Below, one piece after another: positions 1 through 9,647 of a DNA stretch of 64,000 bases (positions within the stretch are counted from its first letter, which is position 1; the number at the start of each line of letters is the position of its first letter). A program made the position numbers and the translations under genes. Where the stretch lies: positions 1-64,000 of the forward strand of contig JBCCDY010000011.1 of NCBI GenBank assembly GCA_039030555.1. The letters are read 5' to 3'. The notes beneath the pieces were generated by a model. It did not search any database. It saw only the letters and a program-made list of their open reading frames with translations, and was not told where the DNA came from. The DNA is from JBCCDY01 sp039030555 (GTDB lineage Bacteria > Bacteroidota > Bacteroidia > Cytophagales > Cyclobacteriaceae).

Positions 1-294
1 AGATTATTCAAAAGTTCCTTAAATCCATGTTAGATAGATGTTTTAAGTATCTACTTCTCTATGTAATAAGTGATTTCCAGATTTTACTAGAGTAATATAA
101 TTCCAATCTGATAGGATTAAATCAATAAAACTGAATATTTTGAAGAAAAAAGTCACATTTATATCTTCATAAATTTCTCTTCTTAGAAATAGAAAAGGGA
201 GCTCCTGTAAATTTTACTGTTGTAAGTGGATGAGCTTTGGTTTTTAGAACGTAAGCTGATTGTAGGTTTTAACTATAGTCTTAATACACTAAGT
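1..294. other. AT-rich stretch without a recognisable gene
   Basis: This stretch precedes the 3' end of the leftward TPR-CHAT gene. It has stops in all frames at short spacing, and no tRNA-like, hairpin-terminator or repeat structure that I can recognise. A short rightward reading frame starting near 226 runs antisense into the CHAT gene and is treated as a shadow. The stretch may hold downstream sequence of the CHAT gene and upstream sequence of a gene outside the window. Confidence 0.5.
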
Positions 295-3200
295 TCAACC
301 TCTCCTTATTATAAAGAAACCTGCCCCGATCATAGCCAAGATCCCAAGGGTAATGAACCAAGTATAGGCATTACTTTTTCTTTTAAGTTGAATAGCTTCG
401 GTTTTCCCCATGATGATGAAAGGCGCCCAAAAAGAAGGATGAGCTAAAATTTCCTCAGAAGATTCTAGGTATTTAAGCTTAGCCTGCCTCAGTGCCTCAT
501 CCTTGTTCATACCACCATCAAGAAGATCATAGAATAAATCCATAAGCTCCGAAGTAGAACGATCACTGACCTGCCATAAAGAAACCACCAGCGCCGGAGA
601 GCCCGCATACATAAATGCACGAGCTAAAGAAGCCATACCATTACCCTGTTCAAACCTACCATAACCCGTTTGACAAGCAGAAAGCACGACCATATCCGCA
701 TTAAGCTGAGCCTTAGAGATCTCATACGCTTCCCAGAAATTAGATTCCGTACTATCATTATCCTCCGAGAAAGCCAAAGAAGAGAGTACGGGCCTATCAC
801 GATCTAAAATACCATGCGTAGCAAAATGTAAGACAGAAAACTCAGGAGCTAAGTTCTTGACCACCCTTTCAGAAGCCAGCGAATCAAAAGCAAAGAAACC
901 CTCATACCTTTCCTGAAGGGACTGAACCTCCATCTGAGCCGCAGGCAAAGGAGAGAGCTCCCCACGCTTCCACTGATCCATAGGCAAGCGAACTGCAAGC
1001 ATAGAAGAGTCAAGAGCGATACCGTAATTAGCAGCGACCCCCAAGACCTGCCCATTGTTTTGAGGCGCAGGAGCTTCGATATTCTCCTTCCAAAGCGCTG
1101 CAGAATAATTATAAGAAATACTGTAATCCCTTAAGAGATAATGAAGCTTACGATAATCAGAGTCCTCTTCAGAAGCTTCTTCCACCAAAAACGTTTCAAA
1201 CGGCAAATGACCTAATTCCCCATCCGGGACAATGATGAGATTAGAGATGCCTGACTTACCCTCCAGCACAGGAGCCAGGAGCTTCTGATAGAACCAATGT
1301 GCATGCTCAAAATAAGCCTCCCTGGAAGACTGATCACTCAAGGTAGCATGCAAAGACCCAATACGGCTTTTCAGGACAGAATCAGAGACAAAAGACCTCT
1401 CCCACTGAACATGGTGCTTATCGATGTAGAAGATATGCATGACAGAATCCCCGACCACATATTCCAACAAGACATCATTATCCGATAACAAAGTCTGAAC
1501 ATCCTTCACACCAACATCAACCCGTTGATACTTCAACTTATGATACTTGGGATATTCTGTTTCAATCATTTGAACGAACTCATCGATATCAAAATTGATT
1601 TGATTGAGTTCAGAACGCAGACTATCCTTTTCCGTTTCAGCCCCTTTTCCCAACAGCTTAGCCTGCAGCTCGCTCTGCTTTTTCAGGAGCTTCCGATCCT
1701 TCCAGACCAGAGAGTCAGGCAGTTCACCGAGCTGGTAGGCCAATTCAGACTTAGTGGCTTGCAGAAGCAGGACAGATTTATCCTGATCGGAAAGACTGAA
1801 AGCTTTTTCAACATCAACCTCAGGATTTAAAAACTCCAGACTTTTTTGGAGCCACTCATGGCTGAGAGCAAGTATTCTAAGCTTATCCCCCTCATCGGAA
1901 ACCTGATTCCTTGCTCTAACCAAAAGGGCATTAGCCAGCTCTGAAACTATAATTTGCTTTGCCTTAACATCAACTACGCTACTGTCTTTTTCCAATAACT
2001 CATAAGCGATACTTAGAGATTTCACCATCTCCTCCAGATGCTTATGGGATCGATAGACAGCGGTCAGCAGACTATCAAACCAGACTTTATTGAAAGTAAT
2101 GGAAAGTTGAAGTCCAGAAGAATTATTCAATGCCTGATACAAAACCATCCATGCATCTTCGTACTCATCAATATCTTTATATAATCCAGCCAGATTGTTT
2201 AGCGATGTGACGTGGTAAATATGATCTTTACTTAAAGTTATTTTAAAAATATCAATAACCTCTAAAAGAAGTAAGTTGGCTTCATTGTAGTTACCTATAC
2301 TCCTATACAATTCGGCAAGATGTCTAAGCGATATAGCATAATAAGGATGTTCTTTACCCAATATCTTTTCATAGAGTTCTTTAGCCTCTAAAAGAAGTGG
2401 TAAGGCTTGATTATAATTACCCATACTTCGATGTACTAATGCTAGATTAATAATCGAAGCAACGTAATTGGTATGTTCTTTACCAAGTACCTTTTCTTGG
2501 ATGGCTATCGCTTTTAAAAGAAGGGGTAAAGCCTTGTTGTAATGGCCTAAGATTCTATATATATCAGACAGATAATAAAGCGAAGAGGCGTAGTAATGAC
2601 TATCTTTGCCTAATGTTTCCTCTCTAATATCTTTAGCCTGTAGAAAAAGTGATAAGGCTTTGTTGTAATTCCCCATCAATCTATATAAGTAAGCCAGATC
2701 ATTAAGTGTGACAGCATATCCAGGATGTTTTTTACCCCTTGCCTTTTCTCTAATATCTTTGGCTTGCAAATAAAACTGTAAGGACTTGTCGTAGTTGCCT
2801 GTAGCTCTGTATAATAGTGCTAGATTGCTTAGTGAGACAGCATAATACGGGTGCTCTTTGCCTAACGTTTTCTCCCTAATATCTCTGGCCTCTAAAAAAA
2901 GAGGTAGGGCTTTATTATAATTGCTCATGTCCATATACAATAGAGCCAAGTTATTGAGTAATTCGGCATATTTTTTATGCTCGTTTCCCCAAACTTTTTT
3001 CACGATTTCTTTAGCTTCAAGATAGATTGGTAATGCTTTTTTATTTTCGCTCATATCCCAATGCACTAATGCTAAGTCGTTAAGTGATTCAGCAAATCTT
3101 GGGTGATCGTTGCCTAGTACTTTTTCACGTATATCCTTAGCTTTTGAATGAGCTAAAAGGGCCTTTTTGTGTTCGCTCAAATAATAATAACATATACCTA

Positions 3201-3426
3201 GTTTATGTAAGCCTGCTGCAAGTAACGTATCATTTTGTTCTTTCTGGCCAAAGCTTACCATTTCGTTGGCAAATGGTATGGCATTGCTGTATTTACCCTC
3301 AAATAGATATTTATTGATCAAACTATCCAGTTCCTCATAACTGAGTTTTGAATATTGAATGGTGTCTTGAGCACAAATGATTGACACGAAAAAAAATAGT
3401 TGACAGAAAATGATAAGCCATTTCAT
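295..3426 (-). CDS. Secreted, membrane-anchored TPR-CHAT domain protein
   Basis: A 1043-residue protein. An N-terminal signal peptide (about residues 1-20, ending ICAQ) is followed by about eight or nine 42-residue tetratricopeptide repeats of the kinesin-light-chain type (LGKEHPYYAxSLxNLAxLYR). A linker leads to a C-terminal CHAT caspase-like domain. The catalytic dyad is intact: His871 in HFATHG and Cys918 in LSACQTG. A single membrane helix at about 1020-1040 ends in RRG, so the protein is probably inner-membrane anchored with TPR and CHAT in the periplasm (inference from the signal peptide plus C-terminal helix). CHAT domains are peptidases of the separase/caspase clan, but this secreted TPR-CHAT architecture is common in Bacteroidota and its substrate is unknown. 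It stands alone: no gasdermin, other effector or adaptor gene is next to it. ATG start at 3426. Confidence 0.9.
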   Translation of the reverse strand: MKWLIIFCQLFFFVSIICAQDTIQYSKLSYEELDSLINKYLFEGKYSNAIPFANEMVSFGQKEQNDTLLAAGLHKLGICYYYLSEHKKALLAHSKAKDIREKVLGNDHPRFAESLNDLALVHWDMSENKKALPIYLEAKEIVKKVWGNEHKKYAELLNNLALLYMDMSNYNKALPLFLEARDIREKTLGKEHPYYAVSLSNLALLYRATGNYDKSLQFYLQAKDIREKARGKKHPGYAVTLNDLAYLYRLMGNYNKALSLFLQAKDIREETLGKDSHYYASSLYYLSDIYRILGHYNKALPLLLKAIAIQEKVLGKEHTNYVASIINLALVHRSMGNYNQALPLLLEAKELYEKILGKEHPYYAISLRHLAELYRSIGNYNEANLLLLEVIDIFKITLSKDHIYHVTSLNNLAGLYKDIDEYEDAWMVLYQALNNSSGLQLSITFNKVWFDSLLTAVYRSHKHLEEMVKSLSIAYELLEKDSSVVDVKAKQIIVSELANALLVRARNQVSDEGDKLRILALSHEWLQKSLEFLNPEVDVEKAFSLSDQDKSVLLLQATKSELAYQLGELPDSLVWKDRKLLKKQSELQAKLLGKGAETEKDSLRSELNQINFDIDEFVQMIETEYPKYHKLKYQRVDVGVKDVQTLLSDNDVLLEYVVGDSVMHIFYIDKHHVQWERSFVSDSVLKSRIGSLHATLSDQSSREAYFEHAHWFYQKLLAPVLEGKSGISNLIIVPDGELGHLPFETFLVEEASEEDSDYRKLHYLLRDYSISYNYSAALWKENIEAPAPQNNGQVLGVAANYGIALDSSMLAVRLPMDQWKRGELSPLPAAQMEVQSLQERYEGFFAFDSLASERVVKNLAPEFSVLHFATHGILDRDRPVLSSLAFSEDNDSTESNFWEAYEISKAQLNADMVVLSACQTGYGRFEQGNGMASLARAFMYAGSPALVVSLWQVSDRSTSELMDLFYDLLDGGMNKDEALRQAKLKYLESSEEILAHPSFWAPFIIMGKTEAIQLKRKSNAYTWFITLGILAMIGAGFFIIRRG

Positions 3427-3616
3427 AACTAAAACTCGTTCTTATTATTTGAGTAGATTCAAACTATGTGTAGCAAGATAGAAAAGGAAACAATCGAATT
3501 TAAGACCAAACGTGTTCAATAAATAAAAGAGAATTTTACAACTTTCTTTAAAATCACCCATTCGGGTGACAGCATTTTTGAAATAAAATCATTCCTTGGA
3601 GCAAAAAAATATAATT

Positions 3617-3982
3617 ATGGATTTAGGAATATTTTCTCTTAGCCTTGGAGTAAAAGACATTGAAAAAAGTCTCGAGTTCTATCAGAAGTTTGGCTTTAAA
3701 GTTATTGATGGTGGGCATATGAACGAAGCTTTTGCAGACAATGGAGATCAGAAATGGCGAATACTGGAAAGTCCTTCTGTTAAGATTGGGCTCTTTCAGG
3801 GTATGTTTGATGAAAATATTATCACCTTCATTCCTACGGATGTGAGAAGCATCCAAAAGGAACTTCAGAAACAGGGTGTTGAACTTCTCAGCGAAGCTGA
3901 TCTAAATACGAAAGGGCCTGCTTCAATTTCTTTGAAAGACCCGGATGGTAATTCCATACTTATTGACCAACATAACGAATAA
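3617..3982 (+). CDS. VOC family (glyoxalase/bleomycin-resistance fold) protein
   Basis: About 121 residues starting MDLGIFSLSLGVKD. The beta-alpha-beta-beta-beta modules of the vicinal-oxygen-chelate fold are visible: VKDIEKSLEFYQKFGF near the start and SLKDPDGNSILIDQ at the end. An upstream in-frame TTG at 3596 exists, but the ATG at 3617 fits the family start and has GGAG upstream, so I use it. VOC proteins are small metal-binding dioxygenase, isomerase or resistance proteins; the substrate cannot be told. It ends 4 bp before the next gene and is probably cotranscribed with the DUF4199 gene and the second VOC gene. Confidence 0.85.
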   Translation: MDLGIFSLSLGVKDIEKSLEFYQKFGFKVIDGGHMNEAFADNGDQKWRILESPSVKIGLFQGMFDENIITFIPTDVRSIQKELQKQGVELLSEADLNTKGPASISLKDPDGNSILIDQHNE

Positions 3983-3986
3983 GAAT

Positions 3987-4523
3987 ATGGGAATTAAAGG
4001 AAAACTAATTGTCTTTGGAGTTATAGGTGGTGTCATCAATATTATTTGGTGGTTTTTATCTTCTACTGTCTTCGTGACTGATGGTAAACCGAATTTTTCT
4101 TTGATGGAGTTGTTTGGCTACATCGCTATGATCATTGCTCTCTCTACAGTCTATTTTGGAATCAAATCCTATCGCGATGACTACCTGGAAGGTTATATAT
4201 CTTTCAAAAAAGCATTTTTCAGTGGCATGACGGTAGTGATCGTCGCGAGTGTGGTTTACGTAGCAGGATGGATGATCTACTATCCCAATTTCGCAGCTGA
4301 TTTCGGTGAGCAATACTACAATTATTATATTGAGGAATATAAAGCGTCGGGCCTAAGTGGTTTGGAATTGGACCAAAAGATCGAAGAGATGAACGCCATG
4401 ATGGAGTCTTACAAGAATACCTATTTCATGGCTGGAATTACCTTTATGGAAATATTCCCGGTAGGTTTAGTAATTGCATTGATTTCTTCTTTTTTACTGA
4501 AAAAAGCTCCTTCAAAAGAATAG
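3987..4523 (+). CDS. DUF4199-type four-helix membrane protein
   Basis: About 178 residues starting MGIKGKLIVFGVIGG. Four hydrophobic segments are visible: around residues 6-28, 40-60, 77-97 and the C-terminal GITFMEIFPVGLVIALISSFL. A charged loop (DFGEQYYNYYIEEYKASGL) lies before the last one. This layout and the GIKSYRDDYLEGYISFKKAFFSG motif match the DUF4199 family of Bacteroidota, whose function is unknown. A longer frame begins at 3945 inside the upstream gene; the ATG at 3987 follows that gene's stop directly and is the natural start. It sits between two VOC genes in a short operon. Confidence 0.8.
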   Translation: MGIKGKLIVFGVIGGVINIIWWFLSSTVFVTDGKPNFSLMELFGYIAMIIALSTVYFGIKSYRDDYLEGYISFKKAFFSGMTVVIVASVVYVAGWMIYYPNFAADFGEQYYNYYIEEYKASGLSGLELDQKIEEMNAMMESYKNTYFMAGITFMEIFPVGLVIALISSFLLKKAPSKE

Positions 4524-4532
4524 GTTTGAGAT

Positions 4533-4892
4533 ATGAAAAAAGCAGTAGTACATTTTGAAATAGGTTGTAATAACATTTCCGGAACAGCCGATTTCTATAA
4601 AAAAGTTTTTGGCTGGGATATTGTTCAGAATGGTAATTCAGCAACTATTGATACTGGTCGAAAAGATGCCATTCCTGGCCATTTGACCAAACTCGCCCCA
4701 GATGAACCTCAGAAATACATTAACATCTATATTGAGACAGATTCAATTGAAGAAGATCTGATTGCAGTAGAAGCCAATGGAGGAAAGGGACACATAGGTC
4801 CTATAGCTTTACCGGATGGAAGGTCATTTGCCTGGTTTCAGGACGTTGCTGGAAATACGGTTGGATTAATTACCACACAAAAAAACAATTAA
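4533..4892 (+). CDS. VOC family protein, second copy in the operon
   Basis: 119 residues with two VOC modules: HFEIGCNNISGTADFYKKVF with GWDIV at the N terminus, and PIALPDGRSFAWFQDVAGNTVGL at the C terminus. This pattern matches the subfamily of short VOC proteins often annotated as glyoxalase-like or extradiol dioxygenase-like. It is only distantly similar to the VOC protein at 3617. It follows the DUF4199 gene by 9 bp with a good ATG start, so cotranscription is likely. No substrate can be assigned. Confidence 0.85.
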   Translation: MKKAVVHFEIGCNNISGTADFYKKVFGWDIVQNGNSATIDTGRKDAIPGHLTKLAPDEPQKYINIYIETDSIEEDLIAVEANGGKGHIGPIALPDGRSFAWFQDVAGNTVGLITTQKNN

Positions 4893-4993
4893 CGCCATTG
4901 ACTTAGTATGCATCTTGACAAATGCTAATTAAATAGATGAAATGATTCTCCATTTCTTAGGAGCTATCGTTCAATTAATCAAAAACTAAGGTC

Positions 4994-5248
4994 ATGCTAT
5001 ACTTACATAAAAAACCAGAAGACGAACTTGGAGTAAGGGTTGAAAATTACCTTCGAGACAAAAGTGCTGCCTTCAGAATGAGGACTTCAGATGAAGAGGA
5101 ATCCTATATAATGGAAAATGATATCAAAATAAAAGGGGAACAAGCTGTTTGGCGATACTTGGAGTCTTATGGCAATCTTCTTTCAGCTGAGCGTTCAATT
5201 TCCGCAGATGCCTGTTACATTGATCCAAATACCGGTAAAGCTTGTTGA
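4994..5248 (+). CDS. Small conserved protein with C-terminal DACYIDP...C motif
   Basis: 84 residues, no signal peptide or membrane helix. The protein reads as a small mixed alpha/beta domain (LYLHKKPEDELGVRVENYL, then ENDIKIKGEQAVWRYLESYG) followed by a short tail RSISADACYIDPNTGKAC. From memory, small Bacteroidota proteins with the same thioredoxin-like half and a CYIDPxxGxxC ending recur in the phylum, but I cannot name a function. The two cysteines ten residues apart (CYIDPNTGKAC) could bind a metal or form a disulphide (inference). It lies convergent to the TolC gene with a 20-bp gap. Confidence 0.65.
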   Translation: MLYLHKKPEDELGVRVENYLRDKSAAFRMRTSDEEESYIMENDIKIKGEQAVWRYLESYGNLLSAERSISADACYIDPNTGKAC

Positions 5249-5268
5249 TACTCAGAATCAAAAAGTAA

Positions 5269-6585
5269 TTAAGAGCTTTTTAAAAGCGAACCTGACAACC
5301 TTTTAAGTTCTATTTCGGCAACTTTCGCTACAATATGAGCTTCCAGAAAGCGAATTTCCGAATTGACAAGATTCAGTTGAGCTTCTCTAATTTCGAGCGC
5401 ATCGGTAACACCAATTCTAAATCTATCCAAAGCAATCTGACTGTTTTCTCTGGCAACCTCCAGGTTTTCAGTTTCAAGGTTCAAAAGGTTTAGATTATTA
5501 GAATATGTAATATAGGCTGCCCTTAAACGCGTAGTTAGCTGATTTCTGGTTGCTTCATAATTTAGTTTGCTGGTCTCCTCGAAAAGCCTTGCATTTTGAA
5601 TTTCCCTTTGCTGATTAAATCCATTGAATATGTTAGCCCTTGCGCTTAAACCGTAGTTAAGACCGCTGGACTGCCTTGTACTAAAAAAACCAACTTGCGC
5701 TTCAAGTTGAGTATAATCATACCCAAGATTAAAGTCAATAATCGGCCATCTTTCGGCCAATCGTTCTTTGCTTTCAAGTTCGGCAACACTTTGTTGAAAT
5801 CTCTGCTCCTCAAGTGAAAGATTTGACACTTCCAGTTGATTCAGGAGTTCCTCATATATCAAAGTAGTATCCAGTGAAGATAAACTATCTAATTCATAAT
5901 TGGGGTAATCCTCAGAGGCTAATAATTCAAGTAAATTAAGTTGCCTGTTCTGAAAAATTTCCTGTTGAGTGACTAATGATGATCGGTCGGAGTTAAAATC
6001 TACTTTTGCCTGTAAAAACTCAAGCTTAGAGGCTTTACCAGCTTCGTACTTTTGCTGAATGATCCTAAGCCTTTCTTCAGAAAACTCAAGGCTACTTTCA
6101 AATAGTTTTAACCTTTCGTTTTCTAGTACGGCCTGCTCATAAGTGATCATAACCTGGGCCAAAGTGATTTCAATCTGATTTTTCAAGCGGATATCATTCA
6201 AAATTTCAACTTGCTCCAGCCGATCTTTAGTTACGAACATCCTGGTTCCGTCAAATAATGTCCAGCTTAAGTTTGCCCTGGCATTGTAAAACTCAGTCCT
6301 GGCACCGTCAATAGTTTCCTCTTCTCCGTTAAAAGGAGTATTTGTGGTATTTTCAACAGTAATATTTGCCGTACCGGTCACATCCAGGGTTGGTAAGAAA
6401 CCAGCGTTTCCTAACGTATTATTGTTCGAGGCTATTTCGCGTTGATTATCGGCAAGCCTTATTTGGAAATTTTCCTCTAGAGCTATAGAAATAGCATCAG
6501 TCAGTGAGAGCTTATTTTTTTCCTGGGCACTCAGCGCAGAATGGAAAAAAAGAAAAGTCAATTGGAATATTACGATCACTCTCAT
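5269..6585 (-). CDS. TolC-family outer-membrane efflux channel
   Basis: 438 residues with an N-terminal signal peptide (about 1-20, ending ALSA before QEKN). Two outer-membrane-efflux-protein repeats follow: long heptad-rich coiled-coil segments separated by beta-strand motifs (NARANLSWTLFDGTR; YGLSARANIFNGFNQQRE). Length and layout fit TolC/OprM channels. It is the last gene of a leftward three-gene operon and lies 2 bp downstream of the RND pump gene. It should provide the outer-membrane duct of the complex. Confidence 0.92.
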   Translation of the reverse strand: MRVIVIFQLTFLFFHSALSAQEKNKLSLTDAISIALEENFQIRLADNQREIASNNNTLGNAGFLPTLDVTGTANITVENTTNTPFNGEEETIDGARTEFYNARANLSWTLFDGTRMFVTKDRLEQVEILNDIRLKNQIEITLAQVMITYEQAVLENERLKLFESSLEFSEERLRIIQQKYEAGKASKLEFLQAKVDFNSDRSSLVTQQEIFQNRQLNLLELLASEDYPNYELDSLSSLDTTLIYEELLNQLEVSNLSLEEQRFQQSVAELESKERLAERWPIIDFNLGYDYTQLEAQVGFFSTRQSSGLNYGLSARANIFNGFNQQREIQNARLFEETSKLNYEATRNQLTTRLRAAYITYSNNLNLLNLETENLEVARENSQIALDRFRIGVTDALEIREAQLNLVNSEIRFLEAHIVAKVAEIELKRLSGSLLKSS

Positions 6586-6587
6586 AC

Positions 6588-9500
6588 CTAGAAACGGGCT
6601 TTTCTTCCACTTTTACCTGTTAGGAACACATAAATTCCTGGGATAACAAACAAAGTCAAAAATGTTGCGAGTACTAGGCCTCCAATCACTGAAATACCCA
6701 TAGAAACTCTACTTTCAGAGCCAGCTCCAAGTGCTAAGGCAATGGGTAGTATTCCTAATATTGTCGAAAGACTGGTCATAAGGATAGGTCTGAATCTTGC
6801 TTTAGCTGCACCTACAATTGCTTCTTCATAACTCATGTTCTTGGCCTTTCTCTGATTAGCAAATTCCACGATAAGTATGCCATTTTTGGTCACTAACCCG
6901 ATCAGCATGATCATACCGATCTGGGAAAATATGTTTATGGTTTCATTAAAATACCAAAGGCTTAATAATGCACCTCCCAATGCTAATGGAACCGTAAACA
7001 TAATGATCAATGGATCTCGGAAACTCTCAAATTGGGCTGCTAAAACCAAGTAAATCAACGCCAGTGCCAGCGCAAAAGCAAAGTATAGATTACCCGAGCT
7101 TTCCTGAAATTCTCTGGAAACACCGGATAAAGCTGTTTGATAAGTGTCGTCAAGTACTTCAACCCTTATTTTATCCATTTCTTCAATACCTTGACCTAAA
7201 GTATAACCAGAATTTAGACTAGCTGATATGGTTGCCGAAGCAAAACGATTATACCTGAAAAGCTGAGGAGGTGTAGACTGTTCTTCCAATGTGACTAAAT
7301 TGTCTAACTGAGTTAACTCGTTATTTTTGGTTTTGACGTAAATGGAAGTGAGATCTAAGGGCTCATTTCGATCCTGACGCTCCACCTGTCCTATGATGTA
7401 ATATTGTTTACCGTCACGTACGAAGAAACCAAATCGATTTCCGCTTAAGCTCAACTGAAGCGTCTGCGCAATATCACGAACAGATACATCCAGGTTTCTT
7501 GCTTTTTCCCGATCAATAGTCACATTTAGTTCGGGCTTGGTGAACTTGAGGTCTACATTCACGAAATCAAAAGCGGGATTTTGTTGAGCTTTTTCAAGAA
7601 ACTCGGGAAGGACATCTTTTAATTGTTGAAGGTTTCTAGCCTGGATTACATAGCTTACGGGCAACCCGCCTCTTCTACTTCCTATGGTTTGAGGCTCTGT
7701 GACGAAAGCTCTTGCTAAGGTATTTTCTCCAATTTTTGGTTTCATTGCATTCACAATTTCTTGCTGTGATCGCTTCCTTTGATCGGAATCTTTGAGTTTT
7801 GCAATAACGAAGGCTGAATTGACGGAAGAGGAGGCGCCAAATCCCGGAGAAGTAATGGAAATGATTGATTTTGTTTCCGGAGCTTCGGATTCCACTAAAT
7901 CGATCACCTGCATCACATAATGATCCATATAATCGAAAGTGGCGCCTTCCGGTCCAGTTGCGATAATCCTAAAAGTTCCTCGATCTTCAAGGGGTGCCAG
8001 TTCGGATGGAAGAATGTTGATGAATAAATAAATGAGTCCAACAGATCCTGCAATGATAAAGCCTGCAACCCAGCGCTTATTCATAAAACTATCTAAGGCG
8101 TTGTTATACTTATCGTTTAGCCATTTGAAAAATGGTTCGGTCTTCAAATAGAACCAGGTTTGTTTCTCCCTCTTTTTAAGTAATCTTGTTGAGAGCATCG
8201 GGCATAGCGTCAAGGCAACAAAAGAAGAGATGATCACTGCTCCTGCAATAGTAATCCCAAACTCACGAAACAACCTACCTGTTAAGCCTTCCAGAAAAAC
8301 GATAGGAAAGAAAACGGAAGTCAGTGCTACGGTAGTAGATATCACGGCAAAGAAAATTTCCTGCGTTCCTTCTTTACCAGCTTGGTGAGGATCTTTCCCT
8401 CCTTCTATTTTGCTATAAATATTTTCGAGAACTACGATGGCATCGTCGACAACTAGTCCGATAGCGAGTACGATTCCAAGAAGTGTCAGTACATTTATTG
8501 AAAAATCTAAAGTGTACATAATGAAAAATGTACCTATGAGTGAAATTGGAACCGTGATCACTGGAATGAAGGTGGTTCTCCAGTCTCGTAAAAACAGAAA
8601 AATGATGATCACCACAAGGCTAAAGGCCAGGAAAATAGTCTGTTGAACTTCATCGATGGATTCCCTGATATATTCAGTATTATCGAATGCCACCTCTGTT
8701 TCAATATCTTCAGGAATGTTTTTCTGCAGAGCTTCCAATCTTTTGTAAAACTCTTCTGCTATTTCAAGATTATTCGTTCCCGGTTGAGGTACTATAGCAT
8801 TCATAACCATAGGAATGCCGTTGTTCCGAAGCGCAGTCCGCTCATTTTCAGGATATAATTCTGCTCTTCCGATGTCGCTAAAGCGCACAATGCCATTCTC
8901 ATCATCGCGAATGATCAGCTCGTTGAACTGTTGAGGGGAGGAGAGTCTTCCAACGGTTCTTACGGTAAGTTCTGTTGACAGCCCTTCGATCCTCCCAGAC
9001 GGTAATTCTACATTCTGGCTATTAACAGCTTCCTGAACCTCAAGTGGGGTAACCCGGTAGGCGGCTAGCTTATCAGGATCCATCCAGAGGCGTATGGAAT
9101 ACCGTTTTTCTCCCCAGATCCTAACTTCTGAAACTCCCTGAATGGTTTGAAACGTTTCTTTAAAGATATTATCTGCGATCTCCGACATCTCCAGGAGATT
9201 TCTTTTCTGACTGAATATTCTCAGCGCTAGGATGGGCTGAGAATCTGCATCAGCTTTAGAGACAATAGGGGGATCGGCGTCGGGAGGGAGATTTCGAATG
9301 GCCCTGGATACTTTATCTCTTACATCATTGGCAGCTGCCTCCAGATCAGTGTCTAATCCAAACTCCACTGTAATCGTACTTCTTCCGTCTCTCGAAACAG
9401 AAGTAAGACTTTTTATTCCATCTATACCATTGATTGATTCTTCGAGAGGCTCTGTAATTTGCGTCTCAATAACGTCTGCACTAGCTCCTGTATATGTAGT

Positions 9501-9647
9501 CGCTACAGTAATAATAGGAGGATCTACACTCGGGTACTCCCTTACACCTAAAAAATTGAAACCGATCGCTCCAAATAGGATAATAAGAATTGATAATACG
9601 ATCGCCAATACGGGACGATCAATACTAATGTTTGAAATTCCAGCCAT
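6588..9647 (-). CDS. RND-type (HAE1-like) efflux pump, inner-membrane permease
   Basis: 1019 residues, full length for AcrB/MexB/MexF-type proton-driven pumps. The N terminus carries TM1 followed by the family motif VREYPSVDPPIITVATTYTG. The TM4 aspartate pair for proton relay is present in LAIGLVVDDAIVVLENI. The two large periplasmic loops and the 12-helix layout can be followed. The C-terminal half repeats the pattern (IGMIMLIGLVTKNGILIVEF). The start codon overlaps the adaptor stop by one base (TAATG), so translation is probably coupled. Substrates are unknown: multidrug, detergent or organic-acid export are all possible. No dedicated regulator gene is adjacent. Confidence 0.95.
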   Translation of the reverse strand: MAGISNISIDRPVLAIVLSILIILFGAIGFNFLGVREYPSVDPPIITVATTYTGASADVIETQITEPLEESINGIDGIKSLTSVSRDGRSTITVEFGLDTDLEAAANDVRDKVSRAIRNLPPDADPPIVSKADADSQPILALRIFSQKRNLLEMSEIADNIFKETFQTIQGVSEVRIWGEKRYSIRLWMDPDKLAAYRVTPLEVQEAVNSQNVELPSGRIEGLSTELTVRTVGRLSSPQQFNELIIRDDENGIVRFSDIGRAELYPENERTALRNNGIPMVMNAIVPQPGTNNLEIAEEFYKRLEALQKNIPEDIETEVAFDNTEYIRESIDEVQQTIFLAFSLVVIIIFLFLRDWRTTFIPVITVPISLIGTFFIMYTLDFSINVLTLLGIVLAIGLVVDDAIVVLENIYSKIEGGKDPHQAGKEGTQEIFFAVISTTVALTSVFFPIVFLEGLTGRLFREFGITIAGAVIISSFVALTLCPMLSTRLLKKREKQTWFYLKTEPFFKWLNDKYNNALDSFMNKRWVAGFIIAGSVGLIYLFINILPSELAPLEDRGTFRIIATGPEGATFDYMDHYVMQVIDLVESEAPETKSIISITSPGFGASSSVNSAFVIAKLKDSDQRKRSQQEIVNAMKPKIGENTLARAFVTEPQTIGSRRGGLPVSYVIQARNLQQLKDVLPEFLEKAQQNPAFDFVNVDLKFTKPELNVTIDREKARNLDVSVRDIAQTLQLSLSGNRFGFFVRDGKQYYIIGQVERQDRNEPLDLTSIYVKTKNNELTQLDNLVTLEEQSTPPQLFRYNRFASATISASLNSGYTLGQGIEEMDKIRVEVLDDTYQTALSGVSREFQESSGNLYFAFALALALIYLVLAAQFESFRDPLIIMFTVPLALGGALLSLWYFNETINIFSQIGMIMLIGLVTKNGILIVEFANQRKAKNMSYEEAIVGAAKARFRPILMTSLSTILGILPIALALGAGSESRVSMGISVIGGLVLATFLTLFVIPGIYVFLTGKSGRKARF

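Noticed and set aside
226..447. 73-codon rightward frame at the window start
   Set aside because: Most of it is antisense to the 3' end of the TPR-CHAT gene and the protein has no recognisable features.
2240..3180. CRISPR-like periodic array
   Set aside because: The 126-bp periodicity is the coding sequence of 42-residue TPR units, in frame and without spacer structure.
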